Part shown: piece by piece, positions 1 to 8,651 of the stretch
Position numbering within the stretch: the first letter of the stretch is position 1
Layout: each line of letters begins with the position of its first letter
Assembly: GCA_002436065.1 (NCBI GenBank)
Contig: DIXP01000044.1
Location: forward strand, 1-64,000
Reading direction: 5' to 3'
Length of the DNA: 64,000 nucleotides
DNA from: Chloroflexi bacterium UBA6077
Lineage (GTDB): Bacteria; Chloroflexota; UBA6077
Notes under the pieces: model-generated
Database searches by the model: none
Seen by the model: the letters and a program-made list of their open reading frames with translations, nothing else
Told to the model about the DNA's origin: nothing
Position numbers and translations under genes: made by a program

Positions 1-847
1 TGATTTTCTCACCGTTGCTGACACTGAGACGCACTTGGTGGTGGCCGATGAGTTCCGAGATGGGAACGTGCCTGCTGGCAAGGACATCGCGAGGATGGTG
101 GACGAAGGCTATGCCTCCTTACCTTACAGGGAAGATGGGTGGAGGGTGCGGGTTCGGAGTGACTCGGCAGCCTACGATCGGGAGGTGCTGGACCATTGGG
201 AGGGCAGGAGGTGGCACTTCGCGGTGAGTGCCGACATGACGAGGCAGCTGCGGGCAGAGATCGACAAACTGACGCCCGAGGAGTGGCAGCTGTGGGAGGT
301 GGAGAAGGGGGGGTATGTCCGAGAGTGGGCGGAGGTGCCGTACGTACCGAGTAGGAGCACCGAGAAGAAGGATGCCAAGCCCTACAGATACCTAGCCATC
401 CGCATCCGTTCTCCCCAGGGAGTGCTATTCAACGATGGGACTAAGGTGAAGTGCTTCGCCGTGGTGACCAACGACTGGGGGATGGAGGGAAGGGAACTGC
501 TCTCCTGGCAGCGGGGGAAAGCCGGCACCGTCGAGCATGTGAACCGGGTGATCAAGGACGAGTTGGCGGGAGGGGTCTATCCCAGCGGGAAGTTCGGGGC
601 CAATGCCGCCTGGCTCAGACTCCAGGTGATCACCCACAACCTCCTGGAGCTGCTCAAAGCTACTGCCCTGGACCAAGAGTTCCGCCATGCTCGTCCCAAG
701 AGGCTGCGCTTTGCCATCTTCACCCAGTTCGGCCGGGTGGTGCACCATGCCAGAGAGAGCTTCATCCGTCTTGGCACTCGGGTCTTGGAGGGCTTGCTGA
801 GACCAGGTAGACGCAGCCTACAGCTCGCCTCCTGGTTGGCCCCTTAG
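1..847 (+). CDS. IS1380-like transposase, 5' truncated by window edge
   Basis: The reading frame is open to the first base, so the N-terminus lies outside the window; about 281 residues remain. The part seen matches the C-terminal half of IS1380-type DDE transposases: a DSAAYDREVL stretch (compare the RADSGF..EV strand of that family), a GTVEHVNRVIKDEL segment carrying the likely last catalytic Glu, and a GKFGANAAWLRLQVITHNLLELLK helix typical of this family. It catalyses cut-and-paste movement of its own element. I did not find a convincing right-hand terminal inverted repeat in the downstream gap, so whether the element is intact is unknown. Family call is fairly sure, exact IS name is not. 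Confidence 0.75.
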   Translation, partial: DFLTVADTETHLVVADEFRDGNVPAGKDIARMVDEGYASLPYREDGWRVRVRSDSAAYDREVLDHWEGRRWHFAVSADMTRQLRAEIDKLTPEEWQLWEVEKGGYVREWAEVPYVPSRSTEKKDAKPYRYLAIRIRSPQGVLFNDGTKVKCFAVVTNDWGMEGRELLSWQRGKAGTVEHVNRVIKDELAGGVYPSGKFGANAAWLRLQVITHNLLELLKATALDQEFRHARPKRLRFAIFTQFGRVVHHARESFIRLGTRVLEGLLRPGRRSLQLASWLAP

Positions 848-1322
848 CATACACTCAAGCCACCTCTGCCTCGGTCGTCCGTAGCAGCCCTGGGCGAAGC
901 TTGCCCTGCACCATCTTCAGGACTACTCGAACCCCATCAACCTCCACTCCTCTCCCAACTTCCTCCACCTCTCCCGCCGTCAGGTCTCCCCATCAGGACC
1001 CAAAGACCCCACCTTTGTCGTATCCCTGCCCCTACTCAATCCAAATCCACGGATTAGGGAACATCTGCAGTACTTGATAACACACAGGGAATAGTAGTAT
1101 CGTTGCGGCCACATTGGTCTGGCGGCCTATCTCGCGAGCCCGGCACACCGTTTGGGATCGGTTTCACAGTCCTGGATCTCCACAGTCCAGCCTCGTGTCC
1201 ATGGCCCCCATGAACGGTAACATCCCGGCAGCTCTCGTGTTGCGCTGCGAAGGGCATTGCACACCACATCTCTCCAGCATCCACATATGCAGTGGTGCGA
1301 AACTCTCTTCGGAGGAGACCTG
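848..1322. other. 475-bp gap between transposase and tct operon
   Basis: No open frame here has a plausible start, codon pattern or family resemblance. The end of the insertion sequence and the promoter of the tct operon should both lie here. A TTGATA hexamer near 1074 has no good partner, so no promoter is called. A Shine-Dalgarno GGAGGAG at 1311-1317 belongs to tctB. Confidence 0.5.
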
Positions 1323-1781
1323 ATGCGTCGCACGGAGATCGTGGCAACCCTCGTGTTCCTGATGCTCGGCATTCACGTGGTCCAGCAGGCAACCTTGCTC
1401 CCCTACACCGAGAAGTACGGCCCAGGGCCAGGGTTCATCCCCTTCTGGCTTGGCTGTGGCTGGATCGTGCTGACCCTGCTCCATCTGGGCAACATTGCCA
1501 TGCAGCCCAGTCTCTACCGCGGATCCCAGCCCTTTCCAGGACACGAAGGACTGCTCAGGGTAGGCCTGGTGTATGGGATAGTGCTCTGCACTGTCTTCCT
1601 CTTGGGAAAGCTGGGGCTACCGCTCTCCCTGGCCCTCATGGTGCTCGCAATCCTGCTCCTACTTGAGCGGTCACCATGGAAGTCGTCGGCGGTGGCATCC
1701 ATCGCCATCAGCGTCCTCTTATACCTGGTCTTCGCCGTGCTGTTGGGCGTGCCCTTCCCTCGTGGCCCTCTGGGAATATAA
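1323..1781 (+). CDS. tctB: Tripartite tricarboxylate transporter, small membrane subunit TctB
   Basis: A 152-residue integral membrane protein with four predicted helices, two either side of a short loop, which is the TctB layout. It is the poorly conserved small subunit of the TctABC secondary transporter, which works with the 12-TM TctA and a periplasmic or lipid-anchored binding protein to import carboxylates. The ATG at 1323 is chosen because GGAGGAG sits 6 bases upstream and because the sequence from here begins with the usual short basic tail MRRTE before helix 1; an ATG 66 bases earlier adds an unconvincing tail. The stop codon lies 12 bases before tctA. Identification rests on size, topology and neighbours. 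Confidence 0.8.
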   Translation: MRRTEIVATLVFLMLGIHVVQQATLLPYTEKYGPGPGFIPFWLGCGWIVLTLLHLGNIAMQPSLYRGSQPFPGHEGLLRVGLVYGIVLCTVFLLGKLGLPLSLALMVLAILLLLERSPWKSSAVASIAISVLLYLVFAVLLGVPFPRGPLGI

Positions 1782-1793
1782 GGAGGCACCATC

Positions 1794-3311
1794 GTGGATA
1801 TATTCTCGAACCTGGTTGCGGGCTTTGGCGTAGCTCTTACCCCGATCAACCTCATCTTCTGTGCAGTGGGTGTCCTCCTTGGCACCTTCGTCGGGATCAT
1901 GCCGGGCCTCGGGCCGTCGGCAACCGTCGCTATGCTGCTACCCCTCACCTTTGGTAGAGAGCCCACCGCAGGTGTCATCTTGCTGGCCGGCATCTACTAC
2001 GGTGCCAAGTATGGAGGCTCAATCACTTCGATCCTGGTCAACCTGCCAGGGGAGAGTTCCTCAGTGGTAACCTGCCTGGACGGATATCAACTGGCCAAGA
2101 AAGGCAAGGGTGGGACCACAATCGGCATCGCCGCCATCGGCGGTTTCTTCGGTGGCACCTTCAGTGTGCTCGGTCTGACCTTCATGGCCCCTCCTCTCGC
2201 GGCCTTCGCCCTCTCCTTCGGCCCTCCCGAGTACTTCGCGCTGATGCTGATGGGTCTGACCGCCGTGACCTTCCTGGCCGGCAAGTCCATGATCAAGGCA
2301 CTGCTGATGGGCATCTTCGGCCTGATGCTGGCCGTGGCGGGGACCGACGAGGTCTCCGGGATGGAACGCTTCACCTACGATCAGATCGAGCTGCTCTCCG
2401 GCCTCGACTTCCCCGTGGTGGCCATCGGCCTATTCGCCATCTCCGAGATCCTGCTGAACGTGGAGAAGACGCTCCGCATAGAGATAACCGGCTCGCTCAG
2501 GGGTTGGAAGTCCGCTATCCCCACCTTCGCAGAGTTTCGGCAGGTATTGCCCACCTACTGCCGTGCCGCCATCATCGGCTTCTTCATCGGCGTTCTGCCC
2601 GGTGCCGGTGCAACCATCTCATCCTTTCTCTCGTACGCCGTCGAGAAGGGTGTATCCAAGCACCCAGAGAAGTTCGGCACCGGCGTGCTGGAGGGCGTCG
2701 CCGGGCCGGAGACGGCGGACAACGCCTCAACTGGTGGAGCTATGGTGCCGCTCTTCACCCTGGGTATTCCAGGCTCGGGCACCACTGCCATCCTGTTGGC
2801 GGCCCTCATGATGCTCGGGCTGAAGCCGGGGCCGCTGCTGATGGCAGAGCACCCCGATTTCTTCTGGGGCGTGGTGGCCAGTATGTACATCGGCAATCTC
2901 CTGCTCCTCATCATCAACGTCCCTCTGGCTCCCATCATGGCCACTTTCCTGCGCCTACCTTATCAATTCATCTACACTACAGTCCTAGCCGTCTGCATTA
3001 CCGGCGTGTACAGCCTGAACAACAGCCTGTGGGACGTCTGGACGGCCTGCGTCTTCGGCATACTTGGATACGTTCTCAAGAAACTCGACTACCCGGCAGC
3101 CCCTGCGGTGCTCGGCCTCGTGCTGGGTCCCATGCTGGAGCGAGCGCTCCGCCAAACCCTGGTGCTGTCCCGTGGCGACTACACCGTCTTCTTCTCCCGC
3201 CCTATCTCCGCGGTGCTGATGGCCATCTGCATACTATTGTTCGTCGTGCCCCTGGTGAAGACCACCATCGCCTGGAATGCGGCCCGAACCATCACCTCCA
3301 AACCAGCTTAA
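1794..3311 (+). CDS. tctA: Tripartite tricarboxylate transporter, large membrane subunit TctA
   Basis: A 505-residue polytopic protein of the TctA family, the translocating subunit. Diagnostic stretches are GTFVGIMPGLGPSATVAMLL near the N-terminus, YYGAKYGGSITSILVNLPGE, and the second-half repeat GVLPGAGATISSFLSYAVEK followed by GVAGPETADNASTGGAMVPL and LGIPGSGTTAILLAALM. Length is the family norm. The start is GTG with AAGGAGG seven bases upstream, overlapping the end of tctB, so the two are translationally close. The substrate of Tct systems varies (citrate, other di- and tricarboxylates, aromatic acids); here it is best guessed from the downstream hydratase and lyase genes. Confidence 0.92.
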   Translation: MDIFSNLVAGFGVALTPINLIFCAVGVLLGTFVGIMPGLGPSATVAMLLPLTFGREPTAGVILLAGIYYGAKYGGSITSILVNLPGESSSVVTCLDGYQLAKKGKGGTTIGIAAIGGFFGGTFSVLGLTFMAPPLAAFALSFGPPEYFALMLMGLTAVTFLAGKSMIKALLMGIFGLMLAVAGTDEVSGMERFTYDQIELLSGLDFPVVAIGLFAISEILLNVEKTLRIEITGSLRGWKSAIPTFAEFRQVLPTYCRAAIIGFFIGVLPGAGATISSFLSYAVEKGVSKHPEKFGTGVLEGVAGPETADNASTGGAMVPLFTLGIPGSGTTAILLAALMMLGLKPGPLLMAEHPDFFWGVVASMYIGNLLLLIINVPLAPIMATFLRLPYQFIYTTVLAVCITGVYSLNNSLWDVWTACVFGILGYVLKKLDYPAAPAVLGLVLGPMLERALRQTLVLSRGDYTVFFSRPISAVLMAICILLFVVPLVKTTIAWNAARTITSKPA

Positions 3312-3353
3312 GTAGCATGTCGCAACCAAATTAGTAAGGAGAGAAAGGTAGTC

Positions 3354-4328
3354 ATGAAGTTTCGCACCATCATCGCGGTCCTGACCCTATCGGCACTGGC
3401 CCTAACCCTGTCGGCCTGTCAGCAGGCACAGGGCTACCCATCCAAGGGCATCGAGTATGTGGTTCACGCATCGGCAGGAGGAGGGGCGGACGTGCTGGCT
3501 CGCACGATCGCCGACATCATGTCCAAGGAGAAGATCGTCACCCAGCCCATCACCATCGTCAACAAGACCGGCGGCGGAGGGGCGGTGGCCAGCGCCTACG
3601 TGGCAGAGAAGAAGGGCGACCCTTACTTCATCTACAACGTGGCGTCTATCCACATCACCACACCCCTGCAGGGCGGCACACGGCTCTCCCTGAAGGACTT
3701 CACCCCTGTGGCCAACCTCGCGTACGATTCCAACTGCGTCGCCGTCAAGGCAGACTCCTCCTACAAGACCTTGCAGGATCTGGTGGACGCAGCCAAGTCC
3801 GGCAAGAAGCTGACCCAGGGCGGGGGTAGCATCGGATCCACCGAGCACATGACCGGTTTCGCCGTACAGAAGGCCACGGGGGCCCAGTGGGAGTTCATCG
3901 CCTTCAACAGCGGCGCCGAGGCACTCACCGCGCTGCTGGGAGGCCATATCGACCTGGCCATGCCGAACCCATCGGAGGCTGTGGAACAGGCCCGAGCCGG
4001 CAAGATCCGGATCCTGGCCGTCACAACCGACAAGCGGCTGGACATGATGCCGGACGTGCCCACCTTCAAAGAGCTGAACATCCCCTTCAACCTCACCTTC
4101 CATCGGGGCATCGTGATGCCCAAGGACGTGCCAGCAGATGCCGTGAAGTTCTGGGAGACGGCGTTCCAGAAGGCCCTGGCCACCGATGCCTGGAAGAAGT
4201 ACGGAGCTGACAACGCATTCTTCCCCGGTTGGATGAACAGCAAGGAATACACCGAATACCTGTCCAAGCAGGACGCCGCCTTCCAACCAATCATAGAAGA
4301 GATGGGCCTCATCAAGCAGAAGAACTGA
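3354..4328 (+). CDS. tctC: Tripartite tricarboxylate transporter substrate-binding lipoprotein TctC
   Basis: A 324-residue solute-binding protein of the TctC/Bug family. The N-terminus is a lipoprotein signal peptide ending in the lipobox LSAC with Cys22, so the mature protein should be lipid-anchored on the outer face of the cytoplasmic membrane. The family signature strands are present: GYPSKGIEYVVHASAGGGADVLAR, TIVNKTGGGGAVASAYVA, and in the second half LLGGHIDLAMPNPSEAVEQARAGKIRILAVT. It lies 42 bases after tctA with a GGAGAGAAAGG ribosome site. A 12-bp hairpin follows it before the enzyme genes, which could raise its level over the downstream genes. Ligand unknown. Confidence 0.9.
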   Translation: MKFRTIIAVLTLSALALTLSACQQAQGYPSKGIEYVVHASAGGGADVLARTIADIMSKEKIVTQPITIVNKTGGGGAVASAYVAEKKGDPYFIYNVASIHITTPLQGGTRLSLKDFTPVANLAYDSNCVAVKADSSYKTLQDLVDAAKSGKKLTQGGGSIGSTEHMTGFAVQKATGAQWEFIAFNSGAEALTALLGGHIDLAMPNPSEAVEQARAGKIRILAVTTDKRLDMMPDVPTFKELNIPFNLTFHRGIVMPKDVPADAVKFWETAFQKALATDAWKKYGADNAFFPGWMNSKEYTEYLSKQDAAFQPIIEEMGLIKQKN

Positions 4329-4356
4329 GCGGATATCGGATAGTCCACACGGGAAC

Positions 4357-4395
4357 GAGGGGCTTGAACGCTGCGCTCGCACCTTCAAGCCCCTC
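4357..4395 (+). terminator. Intra-operon hairpin after tctC
   Basis: Perfect 12-bp inverted repeat (arms 4357-4368 and 4384-4395) with a 15-base loop, between tctC and the hydratase genes. There is no run of T after it, so it is more likely an mRNA-stabilising or attenuating hairpin than a full terminator. Confidence 0.5.
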
Positions 4396-4485
4396 TCCAG
4401 TGGTTCGTGGATGACCCGGCACCACGAAGAGCAACTCGATACTCAGCAGGGACTACTACGATCTACTCAGGAGGTGGAGACGAGA

Positions 4486-5742
4486 TTGGGTCAGACTATC
4501 GCCGAAAAGGTGTTCAGCCGAAAAGCCGGTCGTCCTGTCGCTGTTGGGGACCTGGTTGTGGTCCCAGTGGATTTCGTCATGGCCCAGGACACCAAAACCC
4601 CCATTGCTATCGAGATCATCCAGAAAGCAGGGCTGCCGGTGAGGATCGACAGGCAGCGGCTTGCCTTCGTAATCGACCACCGGATACCTACAACCAACGA
4701 ACTGCACGCCAACTACCACGTTCTCATGCGGCGCCTGGCCCAACAGGAGAATATTACGCTGGTTGATGGCGGCAACGGGACGGGGCACATCCTGGCTCCG
4801 GAGATGGGTAAGGTGCTGCCTGGCCAGATCGTGGTGGGCACCGACTCCCATTCCACCACCTATGGGGCACTAAACACCGTCGGCGTGGCGATTGGCTCCA
4901 GCGAACTGGTGGCCCTGCTGACAACCGGGAAGCTGTGGTTCAAGGTTCCGCGCTCTATGCGGATCAACCTTTCAGGAAGACTCCAGCCCGGAGTGTTCTC
5001 CAAGGATGTGATACTGCACCTGGTCGGGTTACTCGGCGAGGCAGGCGCCAATTACCACGCTGTGGAGTACACGGGCGAGGCCATCTCCCACATGTCCATG
5101 GATGCCCGCTTCACAATCAGCAACATGAGCACCGACATGGGCGCCAAGGCCGCCATCATGGAGGCAGACGAGGTCACCAGGAACTGGCTGAAGGGGCGCA
5201 CCACGGTCCCCTGGGAAGCGGTATCCCCGGATCCGGACGCCACCTACGCCAGGAAGATCGAGGTAGATACATCCCATCTGGTGCCTATGGTAGCTGCCCC
5301 CCACAAGGTTGACAACGTGATCCCTGTCACAGAGGCAGCGGGCACCAGGATCAACCAGGCAGCAGTGAGCACCTGCACCAACGGCCGTCTGGAGGACCTG
5401 CGCATCGCAGCATCGATCCTGAAAGGGAAGCGGGTCGCTGCCGGCGTGCGCTTCTACGTGGGACCTGGAAGCCGAGAGATCTACCGACGGGCCATGCAGG
5501 AGGGGATCCTGGAGACCCTCTTCGAAGCCGGAGCTATAATACTGGCCCCTGGCTGCGCACCCTGCTCGACCGGTATCCGGCAGGCGATGCTGGGGGATGG
5601 AGAGGTCACCATCCAGGCCTCGAACCGGAACTTCCGCGGTCGCATGGGTAATAAGAACGCCTTTATCTACCTTGCATCGCCCGCGACGGTGGCGGCATCC
5701 GCCCTTGAGGGGGTTATCGCAGACCCTCGAGCTCATTTCTAG
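4486..5742 (+). CDS. Aconitase-family hydratase large subunit, copy 1 (LeuC-like)
   Basis: A 418-residue large subunit of the LeuC/homoaconitase/dimethylmaleate hydratase branch of the aconitase superfamily. Three iron-sulfur Cys are visible: one in STCTNGRLEDLR and two in the APGCAPCSTG motif. HILAPEMGKVLPGQIVVGTDSHS and the SCTNGR-like region are standard active-site segments. The start is taken as TTG at 4486 because AGGAGGTG lies nine bases before it and because the product then has exactly the length and N-terminus (GQTIxEKVFSRK) of the second copy at 6328; an upstream ATG at 4411 would add an unrelated tail. It should hydrate or dehydrate a 2- or 3-hydroxy di/tricarboxylate together with the small subunit at 5812. 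Confidence 0.85.
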   Translation: MGQTIAEKVFSRKAGRPVAVGDLVVVPVDFVMAQDTKTPIAIEIIQKAGLPVRIDRQRLAFVIDHRIPTTNELHANYHVLMRRLAQQENITLVDGGNGTGHILAPEMGKVLPGQIVVGTDSHSTTYGALNTVGVAIGSSELVALLTTGKLWFKVPRSMRINLSGRLQPGVFSKDVILHLVGLLGEAGANYHAVEYTGEAISHMSMDARFTISNMSTDMGAKAAIMEADEVTRNWLKGRTTVPWEAVSPDPDATYARKIEVDTSHLVPMVAAPHKVDNVIPVTEAAGTRINQAAVSTCTNGRLEDLRIAASILKGKRVAAGVRFYVGPGSREIYRRAMQEGILETLFEAGAIILAPGCAPCSTGIRQAMLGDGEVTIQASNRNFRGRMGNKNAFIYLASPATVAASALEGVIADPRAHF

Positions 5743-5811
5743 TCGGTCGTGCGTCAAATCGGCCTCAACAGGCGGCTAAGCCCCCTGATCCCCACCATAG
5801 GAGAAGCATAG

Positions 5812-6312
5812 ATGACACTGCGCGGTAAAGCCCACAAACTGGGTGACAACGTCAGCACCGATATCCACGCCTCCGCCAAATACAAGGCCGTTGGCATCAG
5901 TCTGGAACAGTTGGTCAGCGAACTCTTCGCCGATTTGGATCCAGAACTCCCTAAACGAGTCCGGCCCGGTGACATAGTCGTGGCTGGCGAGGTCTTCGGG
6001 ATGGTTTCCTCCAGGGAGGATGCAGCTCTCGTGATGAAGACGGCGGGGTTCAGCGCCGTCCTCGCCAAGTCCTTCGGGAATCTGTTCTATCGCAACGCGA
6101 TCAATCTAGGCCTGCCCGCCCTGGAAGGCAACACGGACGGCATCGAAACCGACGATGACATCGAGATCGACCTCACGACCGGCAGGGTCACCAACCACAC
6201 CAAAGGAACCACCCTTCAGGCAACCGTTTTGCCGGAGCCGATCCTGAAGCTGATCGAAGACGGTGGACTGGTCGAGCACCTGAAGAAGCACGGCGATTTC
6301 GCTGTGGCGTAA
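5812..6312 (+). CDS. Aconitase-family hydratase small subunit (LeuD-like)
   Basis: A 166-residue swivelling small subunit of the LeuD/homoaconitase/dimethylmaleate hydratase group. Visible landmarks are GDNVSTDIHASAKYK near residue 11, the PGDIVVAGEVFGMVSSREDAA segment (family GxNFGCGSSREHA, here with the usual Cys-rich loop degenerate), and FGNLFYRNAINLGLPAL. Length is normal for the archaeal-type small subunit. It sits between two large-subunit genes, 69 bases after the first and 15 before the second, and is the only small subunit in the window, so it probably serves both. The GMVSSRE version of the active-site loop is a departure from classic LeuD worth noting. Confidence 0.85.
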   Translation: MTLRGKAHKLGDNVSTDIHASAKYKAVGISLEQLVSELFADLDPELPKRVRPGDIVVAGEVFGMVSSREDAALVMKTAGFSAVLAKSFGNLFYRNAINLGLPALEGNTDGIETDDDIEIDLTTGRVTNHTKGTTLQATVLPEPILKLIEDGGLVEHLKKHGDFAVA

Positions 6313-6327
6313 GGGGTATTTGTCCAG

Positions 6328-7584
6328 ATGGGTCAAACCATTATCGAGAAGGTGTTCAGCCGCAAGGTAGGGAGAACCGTTGCCGCGGGCGATCTGGTTG
6401 TGGCCCCGGTGGACTTCCTCATGGGCCACGATGCCAACGCACCCGGGGGCATCGTGGTGCTCCAGCGGGCCGGACTCTCCGTGGGCATCGACCGAAAGAA
6501 GATCGCCCTGGTGATCGATCATCACGTCCCCTGCACCAACAGCACCCACGCCACCCAGCATGCCGCCATCCGCAACTTCGCGCAGGAGAACGACATACCG
6601 CTCTACGACATCGGGAGCGGGATCGGCCACATCCTGATGGTGGAGCAGGGACACGCCCTGCCCGGCCAGATCGCAATTGCGGTGGATTCGCATGCCACGA
6701 CCTGCGGTGCGGTGAACGCTGCGGGGGTCGGCGTAGGATCCACGGAGATGGCGGCACTGATGGCCACGGGCAAGCTGTGGTTCAAAGTCCCCAAGAGCAT
6801 GCGCGTCAATTTCACAGGTAGGCTGCAGCCGGGAGTCTTTTCCAAGGACGTCATCCTCCAGTTAGTGGCCATGCTGGGGGAGGCAGGCGCCAACTACCAC
6901 TCTGTGGAGTACGCGGGCGAGGCCCTCGCCCACATGTCCATGGACGCCCGCTTCACCATCTGCAACATGAGCACCGACATGGGCGCCAAGACCGCGCTCA
7001 TGGAGGTAGACGACGTAGCCCGGGCTTGGCTTGCAGGTCGGTCCAAAGCCCCCTGGGAAGCAGCGTACGCTGATGTCGACGCCACATATTCCCGACAGAT
7101 CAATTTCGATGCGTCGGCCCTCGTGCCTCAACTCGCCGCACCCCATCGCGTTGACAACGCCATACCAGTCACACAGGCCCTCGGCACCCCAATCAACCAG
7201 GCATCCATCGGCACCTGCACCAACGGCTATATGGAGGACATCCGCATAGCAGCTTCCATGCTTAAGGGTAAGAGGGTGGCGAAGGGAGTAAGGCTGTACG
7301 TCGTTCCAGGAACCAGGGAGATCTACCGCCAGGCGATGCGAGAGGGTCTGCTGGAGATCCTCTTCGAGGCCGGAGCGATGATCCTTCAGGCCAACTGCAC
7401 CCCCTGCTCTCGCGGGGTGGGGCACGCGATCCCTGGCGATGGGGAGGTGGTCCTGACCACCGCCAACCGCAACTTCCGAGGCCGGCTAGGGAACAAGAAC
7501 GCATCCATCTACCTCGGATCTCCGGCAACAGTCGCGGCTTCTGCCGTTGCGGGCGTCATCACCGATCCGAGAGAACAGCTATAG
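6328..7584 (+). CDS. Aconitase-family hydratase large subunit, copy 2 (LeuC-like)
   Basis: A 418-residue paralogue of the gene at 4486, with the same length and long shared blocks (for example LSRK-type N-terminus, AGANYHxVEYxGEA, MSMDARFTIxNMSTDMGAK). Cluster ligands are in GTCTNGYMEDIR and the NCTPCSRG motif. Differences near the active site, such as AVDSHATTCGAVNA against GTDSHSTTYGALNT in copy 1, suggest the two act on different substrates or on successive steps, as aconitase-type enzymes do when they dehydrate and then rehydrate. Start is ATG with a weak ribosome site, 15 bases after the small subunit. The true substrate cannot be read from sequence alone. Confidence 0.85.
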   Translation: MGQTIIEKVFSRKVGRTVAAGDLVVAPVDFLMGHDANAPGGIVVLQRAGLSVGIDRKKIALVIDHHVPCTNSTHATQHAAIRNFAQENDIPLYDIGSGIGHILMVEQGHALPGQIAIAVDSHATTCGAVNAAGVGVGSTEMAALMATGKLWFKVPKSMRVNFTGRLQPGVFSKDVILQLVAMLGEAGANYHSVEYAGEALAHMSMDARFTICNMSTDMGAKTALMEVDDVARAWLAGRSKAPWEAAYADVDATYSRQINFDASALVPQLAAPHRVDNAIPVTQALGTPINQASIGTCTNGYMEDIRIAASMLKGKRVAKGVRLYVVPGTREIYRQAMREGLLEILFEAGAMILQANCTPCSRGVGHAIPGDGEVVLTTANRNFRGRLGNKNASIYLGSPATVAASAVAGVITDPREQL

Positions 7585-7603
7585 GGGCTTCAGGAGAGGC
7601 TAT

Positions 7604-8554
7604 ATGGACAAAGCGAGACGATTGAGGGAGTTACTGGCCCAGCCTGGACCTTTGCTCTGCCCCGGCATCTACGATTGCGTGTCGGCCAGGCTAGCCGAGA
7701 AGGCAGGGTTCTCCGCGGCCGCCATCAGCGGGGCGGGTCTCACGGCGAGTCTCCTCGGCTACCCCGATGTAGGTCTACAGAGTTTTTCGGAGGTCCTGGG
7801 CCAGGCCCGGAACATAGCCCGCTGCGTCGACATCCCTGTCACAGTTGACGCCGACACCGGCTACGGCAATGCCCTGAACGTCATGCGGGCGACCCGGGAG
7901 TTCGAGGCGGCCGGCCTGGCAGGCATTTCCATCGAGGATCAGACCTTTCCCAAGCGGTGCGGCCACTTCGAAGGGAAAAAGGTGGTTCCGGCCGAGGAGA
8001 TGGCGATCAAGATCAGGGCCGCCTGCCAGGCCCGACGCAGCGAGGACTTCGTCATCATGGCTCGCACCGATGCGCTGGCCGTCGAGAGCTTCGACCAGGC
8101 AATCCGGAGGGCGAATATCTACGCGGAGGCCGGAGCGGATCTGCTGTTCGTTGAGGCCAGCGGATCGGTGGAGCAGATCAAGCAGATCCCAAAGCTGGTA
8201 TCCAGGCCGGTACGGATCACCCAGCAGGAGGGGGCCAAGACCCCAACCTTCCACTACCGGGAGCTGTACGATATGGGCTACAAGCTGATCAACTTCCCGA
8301 GCCTCCTCCAGCGAGCCCAGATCAAGGCAGGAATGGATGCCCTGGAGGTACTGAAAAGGGAGGGAAGTACAACCTCTCTCTATCCGGAGAGGATCTGTGA
8401 CCACGTGGCTCGCAGCGAACTGCTGGGCATGGATCAATTCTACCGCCTGGAGGAGGAGCTTTACGGCCCATTGCTGGAGACCGAAGGGAGCCAGCGGCAG
8501 GAGTTGATGAAGCGGTCAGCCAAAGGCTCCGCGAACCGACAGATACCGATCTGA
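7604..8554 (+). CDS. Isocitrate lyase/PEP mutase family lyase (dimethylmalate or methylisocitrate lyase type)
   Basis: A 316-residue TIM-barrel enzyme of the isocitrate lyase/phosphoenolpyruvate mutase superfamily. It carries DADTGYGNALNVMRATREFEAAG (metal-binding Asp and the family GYG turn), GISIEDQTFPKRCGHFEGK with the catalytic Cys of the KxCGH motif, and IMARTDALAVESFDQAIRRA. These enzymes cleave 2-hydroxy-branched dicarboxylates by retro-aldol to pyruvate (or glyoxylate) plus a short acid. ATG at 7604 is preferred because an AGGAGAGG site precedes it; an earlier ATG lies inside the upstream gene. In nicotinate fermenters a dimethylmaleate hydratase (aconitase family) feeds a 2,3-dimethylmalate lyase of this family, a good analogy for this operon. 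Confidence 0.85.
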   Translation: MDKARRLRELLAQPGPLLCPGIYDCVSARLAEKAGFSAAAISGAGLTASLLGYPDVGLQSFSEVLGQARNIARCVDIPVTVDADTGYGNALNVMRATREFEAAGLAGISIEDQTFPKRCGHFEGKKVVPAEEMAIKIRAACQARRSEDFVIMARTDALAVESFDQAIRRANIYAEAGADLLFVEASGSVEQIKQIPKLVSRPVRITQQEGAKTPTFHYRELYDMGYKLINFPSLLQRAQIKAGMDALEVLKREGSTTSLYPERICDHVARSELLGMDQFYRLEEELYGPLLETEGSQRQELMKRSAKGSANRQIPI

Positions 8555-8589
8555 GTGGAGCGTGCTCGCTGGTTGACACACTCCACTCA
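8552..8589 (+). terminator. Hairpin at the end of the tct/hydratase/lyase operon
   Basis: A 9-bp perfect inverted repeat (8552-8560 with 8581-8589) starting at the lyase stop codon, 20-base loop. No T-run follows. Probably the 3' end of the operon mRNA together with the next hairpin. Confidence 0.4.
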
Positions 8590-8593
8590 GGAA

Positions 8594-8651
8594 GATGTGG
8601 ATAGCCTCACCGAAGGGCCGGCACAACCCGCATGGTGGGGCTATCCACATC
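8594..8651. terminator. 13-bp hairpin between convergent operons
   Basis: Perfect 13-bp arms (8594-8606 and 8639-8651) enclosing a 32-base loop. It overlaps the last codons of the minus-strand flavoprotein and follows the plus-strand lyase, so it may end transcription in both directions. No U-tract is seen. Confidence 0.4.

Noticed and set aside
1151..1180. GTTTCACA half-site upstream of tctB, like half of the IclR operator at 12282
   Set aside because: Only a half-site with no partner; no evidence that the IclR protein acts here.
2504..3334. Long open frame inside tctA in another frame
   Set aside because: Composition is Arg/His/Pro-rich and lacks any family resemblance; tctA explains the region fully.
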